From contig CAZPDT010000016.1 in assembly GCA_964585545.1 (NCBI GenBank), positions 18,632-82,631 of the forward strand: a stretch of DNA of 64,000 nt, in the 5' to 3' direction. The notes under the pieces were generated by a model that saw nothing but the letters and a program-made list of their open reading frames with translations, ran no database searches and had not been told where the DNA came from. Below are positions 1 through 9,809 of this stretch, piece after piece. How positions within the stretch are numbered: position 1 is the first letter of the stretch; every line of letters starts with the position of its first letter. The translations under genes were made by a program, and so were the position numbers. This DNA comes from Brumimicrobium sp964585545. GTDB lineage: Bacteria > Bacteroidota > Bacteroidia > Flavobacteriales_D > Crocinitomicaceae.

Positions 1-1580
1 AGGAAGTAACTGACTACACTTCTGTGCTGCATAACAACGTAGATTTTACCTATTTTTATGAAGGCTACTCATGGGGTTTTACCTTAACGCTTCAAGTAGA
101 AATGATAGAAGGAGAAGCGCCAAGAAAAGCTGTTTCTGTAGAAAACATTTATGACGGCCATTATAAGTATGGTGTTACAGCCGACCCTATAGAAAATCAT
201 TTATCGGATCAAACAAAAAGTTATGCCGCACCAGCAACAACAGCACGCATAAAAAATATCATTTCAGGACATGGCTCCGACAATACAGGATGTGGAGAAT
301 TTTGCAGTAAATGGTACCGTCAAAAAATTGATGGAAATCAAATTGCCCAGCATCAATTGTGGAAATCAGATTGCGGTTTGAATGAACTTTACCCACAAAC
401 AGGGACTTGGTTGTTTGAACGTGCCAATTGGTGTCCAGGAGAGCAAGTTTTTCCCATTTATCATGATTTATCAAGTTCTACAACAGCAGGTACAAATTTT
501 ACTGCGAATATCGATATGCAGCCCTATACTTCATCGGGTGGGGCAACATATTACATCACCTCTCAGTTAATTGCCTATGAGGATCCCACCTATCAATTGG
601 ATGCAGCAATAACGGGAATTATAGCACCAAATAACGATGAAAATCACAACCGCTATAATCCCGTTTGCTCCCATCCTATTATTAAAATCAGAAATGAGGG
701 AGCAGATAATTTAACTTCTTTAAAAATTGCTTATCGATTAAAAGGAGGACAGAATGCGTATTTCGACTGGACAGGAAACTTAGCTTTTATGGAAGAAGAA
801 GTGGTAAATCTAGGAGCCGGATTACAGGTGTTTAATGAAAATACTTCTGAGGAATTTATTGCTGAAATAGTAGAAATAAATGGACAAAGTTCGGATGAAA
901 CCGACTGGAATAATAGCTACCGTACTGCATTTGAGAGCGTGCCAGAATATCCTTCTACCTTTGAAATATTTTTCCGCACAAATGGTTCAGTCGATCCCCA
1001 GAACGCGCCTTATAGTGAAACTTCTTGGAAGGTATTGGATGAATCTGGTAATGTGGTTGCAAGTCGAGAAAACAGTCAAACCAAAACCACATATAGAGAT
1101 ACTTTAAACCTTGCTGACGGTTGTTATACATTTGTGATGGACGATGCTGGATGTGACGGAATTTCTTGGTGGTATTACTCCAATTACAACCCAAATCCTG
1201 GAAGTGGAACATTAAAGTTTCTCAAATCTGGAGGAGCCGGTACATTAAAAACATTTAATGGAGATTTTGGTTGTCAAATTAAACAAAGATTTACCGTAGG
1301 GTATAAATTATCCACTCAGAAGATTGACCTTCCTCAATTGGATTTTAAATTGTATCCCAATCCTGCAAAAGATGAAATCAACTTGGCATTTTCTTCCAAT
1401 ATACAATCTGTATCTTATGCTATTTTTGATGTACAAGGAAATACCATTCAGGATAAAAACATAGTTATGGAGGGGAAAGAGCTCAACATCAATATTCAGA
1501 CATTAGACAAAGGAATGTATTTTATTCGATGTGAAAATGGAGGACAACAATCTCTAATTAAAAAGTTCTTAATTCAATAA
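1..1580 (+). CDS. Secreted PNGase F-like peptide-N-glycosidase with T9SS type A sorting domain (5' partial)
   Basis: The frame is open from base 3 with no stop, so the gene starts upstream of the window. The central part has the hallmark Cys/His-rich stretch of the PNGase F fold: GHGSDNTGCGEFC, then QHQLW, a CG.NE..PQTGTW segment and R.NWCPGEQVFP. These proteins cleave N-glycans from glycoprotein asparagines. The last ~80 residues start with LYPNPAKDEI and end in a KKFLIQ-type tail, a T9SS type A sorting signal, so export to the surface or medium is expected. A ~150-residue insertion between the amidase part and the tail, with a GCYTF..DDAGCDGISWWY segment, looks like a separate beta-sandwich domain. 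The amidase assignment rests on motif memory. Catalytic residues were not checked against a structure. Confidence 0.8.
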   Translation, partial: EVTDYTSVLHNNVDFTYFYEGYSWGFTLTLQVEMIEGEAPRKAVSVENIYDGHYKYGVTADPIENHLSDQTKSYAAPATTARIKNIISGHGSDNTGCGEFCSKWYRQKIDGNQIAQHQLWKSDCGLNELYPQTGTWLFERANWCPGEQVFPIYHDLSSSTTAGTNFTANIDMQPYTSSGGATYYITSQLIAYEDPTYQLDAAITGIIAPNNDENHNRYNPVCSHPIIKIRNEGADNLTSLKIAYRLKGGQNAYFDWTGNLAFMEEEVVNLGAGLQVFNENTSEEFIAEIVEINGQSSDETDWNNSYRTAFESVPEYPSTFEIFFRTNGSVDPQNAPYSETSWKVLDESGNVVASRENSQTKTTYRDTLNLADGCYTFVMDDAGCDGISWWYYSNYNPNPGSGTLKFLKSGGAGTLKTFNGDFGCQIKQRFTVGYKLSTQKIDLPQLDFKLYPNPAKDEINLAFSSNIQSVSYAIFDVQGNTIQDKNIVMEGKELNINIQTLDKGMYFIRCENGGQQSLIKKFLIQ

Positions 1581-1798
1581 TAAAGACAAAACTTTATAGT
1601 ACTCACATTATTTTTATGAATTTCTAGTGAAAGATAGATATTTCATCGTTCTTACATCGTAGATGACACGGTGTTTTTAGTTAGAGAGAAAAAAGAGGAA
1701 TGAGTTGGGATACGTTCCGTCGATAAAAAAACCAGGTAATTTTGATTAGGTGAAAATAATGTTGCATTTTTACCCTATCAATAAAGCAAATAAAGAAG

Positions 1799-3439
1799 TT
1801 GAGAGCAAATGCCTTCATTATCTATTTAATGACTGTTTTTACAGGATTGGTGTCTTCTGTTGGGTTCACTCAAGAAAAACACAACGCCCATAATTTAGAT
1901 TCCCTTTACAAGAATGAAAAGGGGTCTGATCCATACAATCAGTTTCTTAAATTTTTTAAAAAATGGGACATTGGGGACTTTAATGATAAAGAAGCTTATA
2001 TCCATTTTATTGTAGGCAAAGGAGAAGAATTGAAGTCCGAAAAAACGGTTGACTATGCAAAAATATGTTTTCAAATTGCCACTCTATTGGACAACAATAA
2101 TAAACCCTATAAAGCGTATGAATTTTTAGACAAAACAAGCATTGCCCTACAGAATAGAGACCTCTCGAAAGTCGACTTTGCTTCGTCTTTTTATAAACTA
2201 AAAGGTGCTATTTATTATAATTTTAAACGATTGGATAAATCAAAGGCCGCTTTTATAAAAGCGATACAACTGAATACTCTTGAAAGCAAATCAGAGATTG
2301 ATGCTTACAATACTTTAGGTCTAATCTATAGAGATAAAATATTCATTGACTCCTCTATATATTATTTTAATATAGCACTTGACTTGGCCAATGAAAGTGA
2401 CAATGCCAATTGGAAGGGCATTATTATTGGGAACCTGGGTTACTCTTATTACCTAAAACACAACTTAGAGAAAGCAAAACAATACTTAAAGATTGATCAG
2501 CGCTTGAGTCTGCTCAATCACGAAAATGAAAGTGCATTAAGTGCAACCTCCATTTTAGTTGAGATAGAACTTAAACGGAAAGCGTACGATGAACTAAAAA
2601 AGAACATAACACTTATGGACTCCCTGAATACACTTGTTCACAATTATGCAAGTAAACAGACTTATTATCGTGTCAAAACGATGTATTGGGAGTACTTGGG
2701 AGAATATCAAAAAGCATACAACAGTATTCTAAAAAGTGAGCAATACAAAGATTCTATAAATGCAAAACACAACCAATCTGACTTTCAAAATATGGAGTTT
2801 CAGATTAACTTCCAAAAGAAAAATGCCGAGACCCAATTATTAATAGAACAGGAGAAGAGAGCTAAACAATTCTACTACAGTGCTATAATTATTTTATCAC
2901 TTTTCATTCTTACAGGTATTGTGTTTATTTATCAATTGCGAAAAAGAAGAGCAAACGAACGAAAGGTACTCCATCTGAAAAATGAAAAAATACAGTATGA
3001 ATTAGAAACAAATAAAAAAGAATTGAATCAGTTGCTCAAAAGTTTAGCTCAGAAAAATGAAATTATCAATACTTTAAATGGCGAAATAAAAAGCAAAGAA
3101 AATTTAGAGGAAACAAAAACCCTACAAAAAGAAAAACAAATACTGCACAGTAAGATACAGTCATTCTCCCTTTTAACAGAAAATGATTTAGTTGAATTTA
3201 AAACTATTTTTAACAAAATTCACCCTGGGTTCTACGATGTTATTAAAAGTCAATACCCTAACTTATCAAAATCTGAAACACGTTTAACAATGCTTATCCG
3301 TCTGGGATTATCAACTTTTGAAATGTCGAAAATATTAGGAATTTCAGAAGATTCTGTCCGAAAAACCAATTTCAGACTGCGTAAAAGACTATCCATAAAC
3401 TCGACCGACGAACTTGAAGCATTTATTCGAGAGGTATAA
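1799..3439 (+). CDS. TPR-repeat membrane protein with C-terminal LuxR-like HTH domain
   Basis: This 546-aa protein has a short signal-like N-terminus (FIIYLMTVFTGLVSS), then degenerate TPR repeats (about residues 80-320), one transmembrane helix (about 359-381), a coiled coil (about 384-455) and a C-terminal helix-turn-helix (about 489-540; SKSETRLTMLIRLGLS, then EMSKILGISEDSVRKTNFRL). The layout is periplasmic TPR sensor, membrane helix, coiled coil, cytoplasmic DNA-binding domain, as seen in many Bacteroidota regulators. The start is TTG at 1799. An in-frame ATG at 1829 would leave a shorter hydrophobic leader without its basic residues. The gene is monocistronic and ends at a shared bidirectional terminator. 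The target genes are unknown. Confidence 0.75.
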   Translation: MRANAFIIYLMTVFTGLVSSVGFTQEKHNAHNLDSLYKNEKGSDPYNQFLKFFKKWDIGDFNDKEAYIHFIVGKGEELKSEKTVDYAKICFQIATLLDNNNKPYKAYEFLDKTSIALQNRDLSKVDFASSFYKLKGAIYYNFKRLDKSKAAFIKAIQLNTLESKSEIDAYNTLGLIYRDKIFIDSSIYYFNIALDLANESDNANWKGIIIGNLGYSYYLKHNLEKAKQYLKIDQRLSLLNHENESALSATSILVEIELKRKAYDELKKNITLMDSLNTLVHNYASKQTYYRVKTMYWEYLGEYQKAYNSILKSEQYKDSINAKHNQSDFQNMEFQINFQKKNAETQLLIEQEKRAKQFYYSAIIILSLFILTGIVFIYQLRKRRANERKVLHLKNEKIQYELETNKKELNQLLKSLAQKNEIINTLNGEIKSKENLEETKTLQKEKQILHSKIQSFSLLTENDLVEFKTIFNKIHPGFYDVIKSQYPNLSKSETRLTMLIRLGLSTFEMSKILGISEDSVRKTNFRLRKRLSINSTDELEAFIREV

Positions 3440-3557
3440 TCTCGCCCGAATTATTTTAGATGGCAGATTTTAGATTTTTGAATACATCGGGTTAATAATG
3501 TGGGGTGCCCCTGAATTGCTCTTGAACAATAGGATTTTACTGATAAATTTGGCCAAT

Positions 3558-3590
3558 AAAAAAAGCAGCTCTATATAGAACTGCTTTTTT
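3558..3590. terminator. Bidirectional intrinsic terminator
   Basis: AGCAG-C-TCTA / TAGA-A-CTGCT forms a stem with one mismatch and a two-base loop. It is preceded by an A-run and followed by a T-run, so it can terminate both the rightward HTH gene ending at 3439 and the leftward Ig-repeat gene ending at 3660. Confidence 0.75.
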
Positions 3591-3612
3591 ACTTTATTGA
3601 AAGTATTTTAGT

Positions 3613-3655
3613 TTAACCCGAACTATTGCTCAACGCAATTAATAGCTCGGATAAC
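3613..3655 (+). repeat. Short internally deleted copy of a dispersed palindromic repeat
   Basis: TTAACCCGAACTATT is followed directly by GCTCAACGCAATTAATAG, then CTCGG. The same two arms occur in the longer copies at 14168-14240 and 20442-20513, where central sequence separates them. This copy therefore looks like the palindrome minus its middle. Confidence 0.6.
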
Positions 3656-3659
3656 TAGG

Positions 3660-6600
3660 TTAATTGACAACTATCTTTTTAACAATCTGTCCTTTTTCAG
3701 TAGATAGGCGGATAAAATAAGTTCCTTTTGCTACTGATGAGACATTGAGTTTTACAGTGTGACTATTAACTGAGTTGATTCCTACAGCAATATTTTGTCC
3801 TTCTAAAGAAAGAATTTGAACGGATTCAATACTGTTGTTTTCACCAACACCAACTTGAATGTATTCTGAAGCAGGGTTGGGAGCAATGGTCACTGTATTC
3901 AAATCATTCTCTGCAAGCCCTAGACATTCATCTACCGTGATATCAATTGTTGCTGAATTTTCACATCCATTACCATCTGTATAAGTGTAGGTAATTGTAT
4001 GGGTTCCTTCTCCAGCTGCGGCAGGGTCAAAGTCATAACCCGTCATTCCAGGACCTGTAAATACACCTCCTTGTGGAGTTCCTGTTAAACCAATTGCGTC
4101 ATAATAAACACATGTTGTTTGATCTTGACCTGCATCCACATTTGGCAGAGGGTTAACCGTAACCACAACATCATCTGTTGCAGTACATCCATTATCATCT
4201 GCAGTTACAGTATAAGTAGCTGTAGTATTTGGAGCGAATGCAACACCATTGTTTACATTATTGTCCCAAGAAATTGTTCCATTCGTTGCTGTAGCAGTTA
4301 ATGTAACACTTTCTCCTTGACAAATTACTTGATCTGGTCCTGCATTTACAGTAGGATTAGCTGATACTGTTACTGTAACTTGGTCTGTTGATTCACAGCC
4401 ATTCGTTGCAGTTCCTGTTACCTCATAAGTTGTTGTTCCAACAGTTGGAGTAAAAGGAGTTCCTTGTGTTATTCCATTGTCCCAAGAATAACTGTCAGCA
4501 TCTCCTGTTGCTGTTATTGTAACATCTGTTCCCTCACAAATATTTTGATCTTGACCAGCATTTACAACTGGAGAAGCGTTAACCGTAACCACAACATCAT
4601 CTGTTGCCGTACATCCATTGTCATCTGTAGTCACTGTATACGTTGTTGTTTGGGTTGGTACAAATGCAACACCATCGTTTACATTATTGTCCCAAGTAAC
4701 AGTGCCTGCAGATGCGGTTGCTGTTAATGTAACGCTTTCTCCAGCACAAATGGTTTGGTCTAGACCTGCATCTACTGTAGGAGTTGCAGAGACAGTAACG
4801 GTAACTTGATCTGTTGATTCACATCCATTCGCTGCGGTTCCTACTACTGTATAGGTTACTGCTCCTACACTTGGTGTAAAAGCAACGCCATCGGTTACAC
4901 TATTGTCCCAGGAATACGTATTTGCATCACCGGCTCCAGTTAATGTAACATTGGTTCCTTCACAAACGTCTTGATCTTGACCAGCATTTACTACAGGAGA
5001 AGCAAGTACTGTAATGTCAAATGTTTCAATTACTTGAGGGCAAGCTCCAGAAGCAGCAATTGTATTTGTAACAGTATATACACCATCAGAACTGGATGTT
5101 AAATCTATGTTTCCACTTCCTGTAATAGACAATCCTTGTGTTGATGAAAAAGTACCTGCACTTCCTCCTCCTGAAAAATCAGGTGAAATAGTTCCATCAT
5201 TCTGACAATATGTTGTATTAGGATATACAAAAGAAGCATCAGGAGAACTGGTAATTGTGATGGTTTGTGTCTCTGTTGCGGGACATGTTCCATTGGTTGT
5301 ATAAGTTACATCATATATGCCTGCAGAACTTGAAGACATATTGATTTCTCCAGTTGCTGAATTGATTGTTAGTCCTGATTGGGCAACCGTGAATGTTCCT
5401 CCCGAAGTATTAACTGTCGGTGTTTCATTCGATCCGCCAAGGCAAATAGTATTGGTAGAGTATGAAAACCCTGCATCATCAAGTGGATCAATTGTTATAC
5501 TTTGAGTTTGAGCATCACTACATGTTCCATTTGTTGTGTATGTTACATCATACGTTCCTGCGAAACTTGAAGATACATTAATTTCTCCAGTAGAAGAATT
5601 GATGCTTAAACCTGATTGGGCAACCGTGAATGTTCCTCCTGGCGTATTAATTGTCGGCGTTTCATTTGCTGATCCCATACAAATTGAAGTGTTGGAATAT
5701 ACAAATCCTGCATCGTCAACCGGATTCACAACAACATCAACTGTTTGCGCATCAGTACAGCCGTTACCATCTGTAAGTACAGCATTATAAGTTGTGGTTG
5801 TTGTTGGTGAAACATTAATTGAAGTACCCGTTCCTATTGAAGTTGATCCATCAAACCATTCGATAGAACCATTCCCTGATGCAGTAATTGTAGCGTTATC
5901 TCCAGCACAAATTGTTTGATTACTGCCTACTGTTATTGCTTCAGGAGGGGTATTATTAATATTAACTACCTGAGTAAAAGTACAACCGTTTCCTGGCGAG
6001 GTAACTTCAATATTATATGTTCCTGAGGCTAAACCAATAAAACTCCCTGAAGGTTGTGTCGTTGCTCCTCCATCAATTGAATACAAATATGTTCCATCTC
6101 CTCCAGAGGCAGTAATTGTTAGTTCTCCGTTAGCATCGCCACAAGTTGCATTCGTTATACTCACTGTTGCAGTAACATCTGGATTAACCGTTACTGGAGA
6201 ATAAACTCCTCTTGTAACACAAGCTCCATCTGTCCATAAGTAGATTCTTTGGTTAGAAGGATTTGAAGTTGTCGGATTTAATGTTCCATTTACACCAAAA
6301 TCGTCTGTATATATTTGGGTTGCAGGATCATCCGTCAACCACCACTCATAAACATCAACATCACCGGTGGTTGAAGAGGCATCTAACCCTGTAAAGCTAC
6401 CACTTAAACAAGCCACAGCATTGTCGCCTGTAAAATTGGGAACGGGAATTGTACCTGTTGAAGTGAGAACATCAAATGCAAATGCGATATTAGCTGGGTT
6501 TCCACCAAGTGCTACCCATCCACTAACATCATCCCAACCCTCAAAAGAACCTGAACCTCCACCAACAGTCGAGGCATAAACTTTAGTGAAATTTACTGAC

Positions 6601-7103
6601 GGTTGTGTACCTAGTAAACCAAATAAATCTTGAGGATAATTAGTATATGACAGTTTATATCCAACATAAAAACTCCCTGATACATTCACAGGGGTAGTAA
6701 ACTCAACAGTATTCCAATAGCCTTCATCCAAATCATCATAATTAACAATTTGAGAACCTATAACAGCACCTGGTTCAGTTCCAGCATCGTTATAAACTTG
6801 AATTGTTAAAGTGGCAGAACCAGAAGTGTTTTGAACTTTCCATGGTGCCAAACGAACAGCTCTAACTTCAGTTGCAGAAGATACTGTATATTTTTCAGCC
6901 CACTCATCCATATTGTAAGTATCAACTTGGTCTGCACCAGTCATATTTCCTAGCACTAAATTTGTTGGATCAATCGAAAATTGATAAAGCGGATCTGATG
7001 GACTATAATTCCTCAACGTATCACAACTCTGTCCAAAAACGACAGATGTTGTGAGGATGCCAACCGCCAAAAGAAGGGCTGACAAGGCATTTCTTGTTTT
7101 CAT
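3660..7103 (-). CDS. Large Ig/PKD-repeat surface protein with T9SS type A sorting domain
   Basis: A protein of 1147 aa with a signal peptide (residues 1-24, ...LTTSVVFGQ). An N-terminal domain of about 200 residues resembles the jelly-roll module of Bacteroidota surface proteins (GSFYVGYKLSY). Many 70-80-residue Ig-like/HYR-type repeats follow, with recurring VNAGQDQ..CEGT.VT, TYTV and DQVTVTVSA phrases. The C-terminal ~80 residues (TIAPNPASEYIQV ... KKIVVN) are a T9SS type A sorting signal. The likely role is a surface adhesin or scaffold; no enzymatic motif is seen. The start lies 26 bases after the stop of the small gene at 7130-7408, so the two are probably co-transcribed. Internal DNA repeats are strong (see findings). 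Confidence 0.85.
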   Translation of the reverse strand: MKTRNALSALLLAVGILTTSVVFGQSCDTLRNYSPSDPLYQFSIDPTNLVLGNMTGADQVDTYNMDEWAEKYTVSSATEVRAVRLAPWKVQNTSGSATLTIQVYNDAGTEPGAVIGSQIVNYDDLDEGYWNTVEFTTPVNVSGSFYVGYKLSYTNYPQDLFGLLGTQPSVNFTKVYASTVGGGSGSFEGWDDVSGWVALGGNPANIAFAFDVLTSTGTIPVPNFTGDNAVACLSGSFTGLDASSTTGDVDVYEWWLTDDPATQIYTDDFGVNGTLNPTTSNPSNQRIYLWTDGACVTRGVYSPVTVNPDVTATVSITNATCGDANGELTITASGGDGTYLYSIDGGATTQPSGSFIGLASGTYNIEVTSPGNGCTFTQVVNINNTPPEAITVGSNQTICAGDNATITASGNGSIEWFDGSTSIGTGTSINVSPTTTTTYNAVLTDGNGCTDAQTVDVVVNPVDDAGFVYSNTSICMGSANETPTINTPGGTFTVAQSGLSINSSTGEINVSSSFAGTYDVTYTTNGTCSDAQTQSITIDPLDDAGFSYSTNTICLGGSNETPTVNTSGGTFTVAQSGLTINSATGEINMSSSSAGIYDVTYTTNGTCPATETQTITITSSPDASFVYPNTTYCQNDGTISPDFSGGGSAGTFSSTQGLSITGSGNIDLTSSSDGVYTVTNTIAASGACPQVIETFDITVLASPVVNAGQDQDVCEGTNVTLTGAGDANTYSWDNSVTDGVAFTPSVGAVTYTVVGTAANGCESTDQVTVTVSATPTVDAGLDQTICAGESVTLTATASAGTVTWDNNVNDGVAFVPTQTTTYTVTTDDNGCTATDDVVVTVNASPVVNAGQDQNICEGTDVTITATGDADSYSWDNGITQGTPFTPTVGTTTYEVTGTATNGCESTDQVTVTVSANPTVNAGPDQVICQGESVTLTATATNGTISWDNNVNNGVAFAPNTTATYTVTADDNGCTATDDVVVTVNPLPNVDAGQDQTTCVYYDAIGLTGTPQGGVFTGPGMTGYDFDPAAAGEGTHTITYTYTDGNGCENSATIDITVDECLGLAENDLNTVTIAPNPASEYIQVGVGENNSIESVQILSLEGQNIAVGINSVNSHTVKLNVSSVAKGTYFIRLSTEKGQIVKKIVVN

Positions 7104-7129
7104 AATATTAAGCTTTTAATTGTAAGTTT

Positions 7130-7408
7130 TTAATTTTCTTCACGTTTTGCTTCTTGGGCATCCCTATTAATAGGTTCTGCTTTTTTCAGCTTTTGTGCGG
7201 GTTTTATTGCTTTTGCCTTTCGGGCTTTTACAGTTTTTAACTCTGCTTTCGCTCTTTGTTTTTCAGGCGTAGCCTCTTGTTTCTCAAGTTTTGCAGGCTT
7301 CACATTTTCTTGTGATGAAGTTGCTTTAGTGTTTTCTTGGACTTGTCCAAAAGAAGGTGCTGCTAAAAATAAAACAAATACACCTAAAACGAATATTGAC
7401 TTTTTCAT
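7130..7408 (-). CDS. Small secreted Lys/Ala/Glu-rich protein
   Basis: A 92-aa product starting MKKSIFVLGVFVLF with a clear signal peptide ending ...APSFGQ. The mature part is low-complexity and highly charged (KAKAIKPAQKLKKAEP). An upstream extension to 7471 in the same frame is rejected because a TATATTTG -7 box lies inside it, just before the chosen ATG. The gene precedes the Ig-repeat protein by 26 bases and is probably the first gene of that transcript. The function is unknown, and no conserved domain is recognised. Confidence 0.6.
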   Translation of the reverse strand: MKKSIFVLGVFVLFLAAPSFGQVQENTKATSSQENVKPAKLEKQEATPEKQRAKAELKTVKARKAKAIKPAQKLKKAEPINRDAQEAKREEN

Positions 7409-7433
7409 AATATAATGTTCTTTAATTTGGTGA

Positions 7434-7441
7434 CAAATATA
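7434..7441 (-). promoter_or_regulatory. Bacteroidota -7 promoter box (TATATTTG)
   Basis: On the minus strand TATATTTG matches the TAnnTTTG consensus, 25 bases before the ATG at 7408. It supports the shorter start for the small secreted protein. Confidence 0.5.
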
Positions 7442-7780
7442 TATATATTTCGATGAAACGCCAAAAAACAACCATTAAAATAAGTATATGACATTTAAAC
7501 ATTACCCTATTGCAGCGATAGGGTTGGTTTATCTTTTATATAGCTTACCGAAGGAGTGGATTTAGAATACGAAACTTTCCTCCAGACATCAACCTGTGTC
7601 AGAATCTTTTTTCAAGTTTTTACCAAAAAACTCTAAAACGGACTTTTTGTAGGATGGTTGGACGTGGTGGTTGAGCGTATTGTTTGGGCGCAAGGGAACG
7701 CCGATAACGCTGATCTACGAACACAGATTTATTGCGGATAAGTGAGGAACAAGACGGGATTTATTACGCTATAATGCAAA
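7442..7780. other. Intergenic region with small hairpin, no gene seen
   Basis: About 340 bases without a credible gene. A short perfect hairpin (ACCCTAT, 7-base loop, ATAGGGT) lies at 7504-7524 and could end the leftward TonB-receptor transcript, although no T-run follows on that strand. The right part is locally more G-rich than its surroundings (around 7660-7720). Confidence 0.4.
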
Positions 7781-9679
7781 CTATTCTCCCCAAAATTGCC
7801 ATTTTAGTCCCACACTCATCCATCTCCCAGGGAGCGGAAAAGCACCTGCTTCTATATAGGTTATGTTGGTGAGGTTATTTGCTGTAATATTGACCTCAAA
7901 ATCACCCCACTGCCCTGCTACTTTTGCATCTACAATAAAATAATCTTTATAGTTAACCCGTTGGTCATAACGCCCGGTCAATCCGACGTTATAATGTTTC
8001 AAGAAACCTAAATTTATGCGTGCAACCAACTGGTTCTTTAAATTTTCTAAAGCATAATGCGAAAAGGAGAATTCGTCATCTGTCTGTTTCTGAATTTTTG
8101 GATTGAGCCATGTATAGGAAAGTCCAGCCAAAACAGATAGCCCCTTAGCGTTCTTTGGTTTTAACAAACGATAATCAGCAGAGAAAGAAATGCCAGTAGT
8201 TTTGACTTTTTGGAAGTTATGTGTTTGCCAGGGAGCAGCAATACTGTCTTTTACCCAATCGATCATATTGTTGGTTATTCGGTAGAAAAAACTGGCAGAA
8301 ACCTTTAACCCCTTCTTGTCTAGTTTTACACCACCTTCTGTATGGAACGCATTTTCGGGTTCTAGTTGACTATTCCCGATATTGTTCGGACCTTTGTAAT
8401 ACCAATCCGTATAAGTTGGTACTCGTGTCCCAGTTCCAGCATTGGCAAAGAGACGCCAACTCGGTGCCAATTGATAACCCAAATCAATAGAAGGAAGCAC
8501 TTGCCAATCAAAAAATTGACTGTAATTCAAATAGGCTCCAATATTGATGTTTAAATTTTTTACTTTGCTAAATGAATACTCGGCATAAAGACCATAATTG
8601 TCTCTGTTCCATTCGCCAAGACTATTGCTGTTAATCCATTCATTTCTGTATTCTATACCAATCCCAACAATTCCAATTGCAGTATGAATGCTGTTGTTAA
8701 CTTCAACATCTATGACATTTGTTGTATGAAGATTTTGATAGATTGAAGGATCTTGTCGTACAAAAACATAATCATCATAATTGTATCGATAGCTTATTGA
8801 GGGTTTTATTTTCCATACCTTATTGACCCTAAAGCTACCTTGTAAAGCAGCAATGCCTGTATTGAGTTTCTCTTCAGATTCTACATCTGCTGGTGCTGCA
8901 TAAAAGCCATTGGCACCAAACGCATTGTAAACAAAGCCTCCAGTAAATTGTAAGACACCCTGTTCTCCCAACTTAAACTGATTTTGGTAAAACAGTTTGT
9001 TGTTATTCATTGCAGTATTGTAGCGATAACCCGAAGATTGAAGAGTGCTTAAAGAAATAAAATGTTTTGAGTTTTTGGTGGCTAAGCTGGCAGACAAGTT
9101 GACTCCCATAGCTCCATATAAAGCATTATTGCTGGTGTCTTTTTCAAAAGAACTCCCTCCGTTAAGGCGTACAATAAGGCCGCTTTTGCTGGGTTGTTTT
9201 GTCACAATGTTAACCACACCATTTAACGCATTAATTCCATATTTGCTAGCTGCAGCGCCTTTCATGATTTCAATTCTTTCTATAGCATCGGTTGTAACGG
9301 GAAGATTGAGCATATTGTGCCCTGTCTGAGGGTCAATAATTTTTACACCATTGAGTAAAATCAAAGTTTGATCAAATGTTCCACCATTGATGCTGATATC
9401 AGCTTGCCCTCCCCACGGACTGCGTTGGCGGATATCTACACCTGAAACAAAACCCAACAATTCATTAAGCGAATTTACAGGTAGCGTTTCAATTACCTTT
9501 GCGTCTAAAACAACAATGTCTCGATTCTCTTCTGAAAATGGAATCTGAATTCTATTTCCCTGAATAACAACTTCTTCAAATATCGTATTTTGGGATTTGT
9601 TAACAATACTGTCTTGTGCAATTGTAAATTTTGAGGCAACAACAGTCAACAACAAAGCAAGCAAGATTTTCATGTCCAT
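7781..9679 (-). CDS. TonB-dependent outer-membrane receptor (BtuB/cobalamin-receptor-like)
   Basis: This ~632-aa outer-membrane protein has a signal peptide (MKILLALLLTVVASKFTIA), a plug domain starting at FEEVVIQGNRI with LLGFVSGVDIRQRSPWGGQ, INGGTFDQTLILLNGVKI and IERIEIMKGAAASKYG, and then a beta-barrel ending ...GLKWQFWGE. The plug phrases are typical of BtuB-like siderophore/cobalamin receptors, which import ligands with TonB-ExbBD energy. No SusD partner and no visible cobalamin riboswitch is adjacent, so the substrate is uncertain. The frame is open to 9700, but a TATATTTG promoter box at 9698-9705 overlaps that start, so ATG at 9679 or 9673 is preferred. Confidence 0.85.
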   Translation of the reverse strand: MDMKILLALLLTVVASKFTIAQDSIVNKSQNTIFEEVVIQGNRIQIPFSEENRDIVVLDAKVIETLPVNSLNELLGFVSGVDIRQRSPWGGQADISINGGTFDQTLILLNGVKIIDPQTGHNMLNLPVTTDAIERIEIMKGAAASKYGINALNGVVNIVTKQPSKSGLIVRLNGGSSFEKDTSNNALYGAMGVNLSASLATKNSKHFISLSTLQSSGYRYNTAMNNNKLFYQNQFKLGEQGVLQFTGGFVYNAFGANGFYAAPADVESEEKLNTGIAALQGSFRVNKVWKIKPSISYRYNYDDYVFVRQDPSIYQNLHTTNVIDVEVNNSIHTAIGIVGIGIEYRNEWINSNSLGEWNRDNYGLYAEYSFSKVKNLNINIGAYLNYSQFFDWQVLPSIDLGYQLAPSWRLFANAGTGTRVPTYTDWYYKGPNNIGNSQLEPENAFHTEGGVKLDKKGLKVSASFFYRITNNMIDWVKDSIAAPWQTHNFQKVKTTGISFSADYRLLKPKNAKGLSVLAGLSYTWLNPKIQKQTDDEFSFSHYALENLKNQLVARINLGFLKHYNVGLTGRYDQRVNYKDYFIVDAKVAGQWGDFEVNITANNLTNITYIEAGAFPLPGRWMSVGLKWQFWGE

Positions 9680-9697
9680 AAAGCTAATTTTTCGGCG

Positions 9698-9705
9698 CAA
9701 ATATA
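9698..9705 (-). promoter_or_regulatory. -7 promoter box (TATATTTG) of the TonB receptor
   Basis: The minus-strand octamer fits TAnnTTTG, 18-24 bases upstream of the preferred ATGs at 9679 and 9673. No good -33 TTG is seen at the right distance. Confidence 0.5.
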
Positions 9706-9809
9706 AAATAATCTCATTTAGTGTCTGGTCGAGAAAAAATAAAATTTACGATTGTTAGACAAATCTGCTATCCTACGCAAGCGTGTAACTGCTTTATCTA
9801 TGGTTCAGG

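Noticed and set aside
3900..6300. Many rightward open frames of 60-90 codons within the Ig-repeat gene, and periodic repeats resembling a CRISPR array
   Set aside because: They are antisense shadows of a repetitive leftward gene. The period is 240-420 bp and in frame, with no short identical direct repeats and unique spacers.
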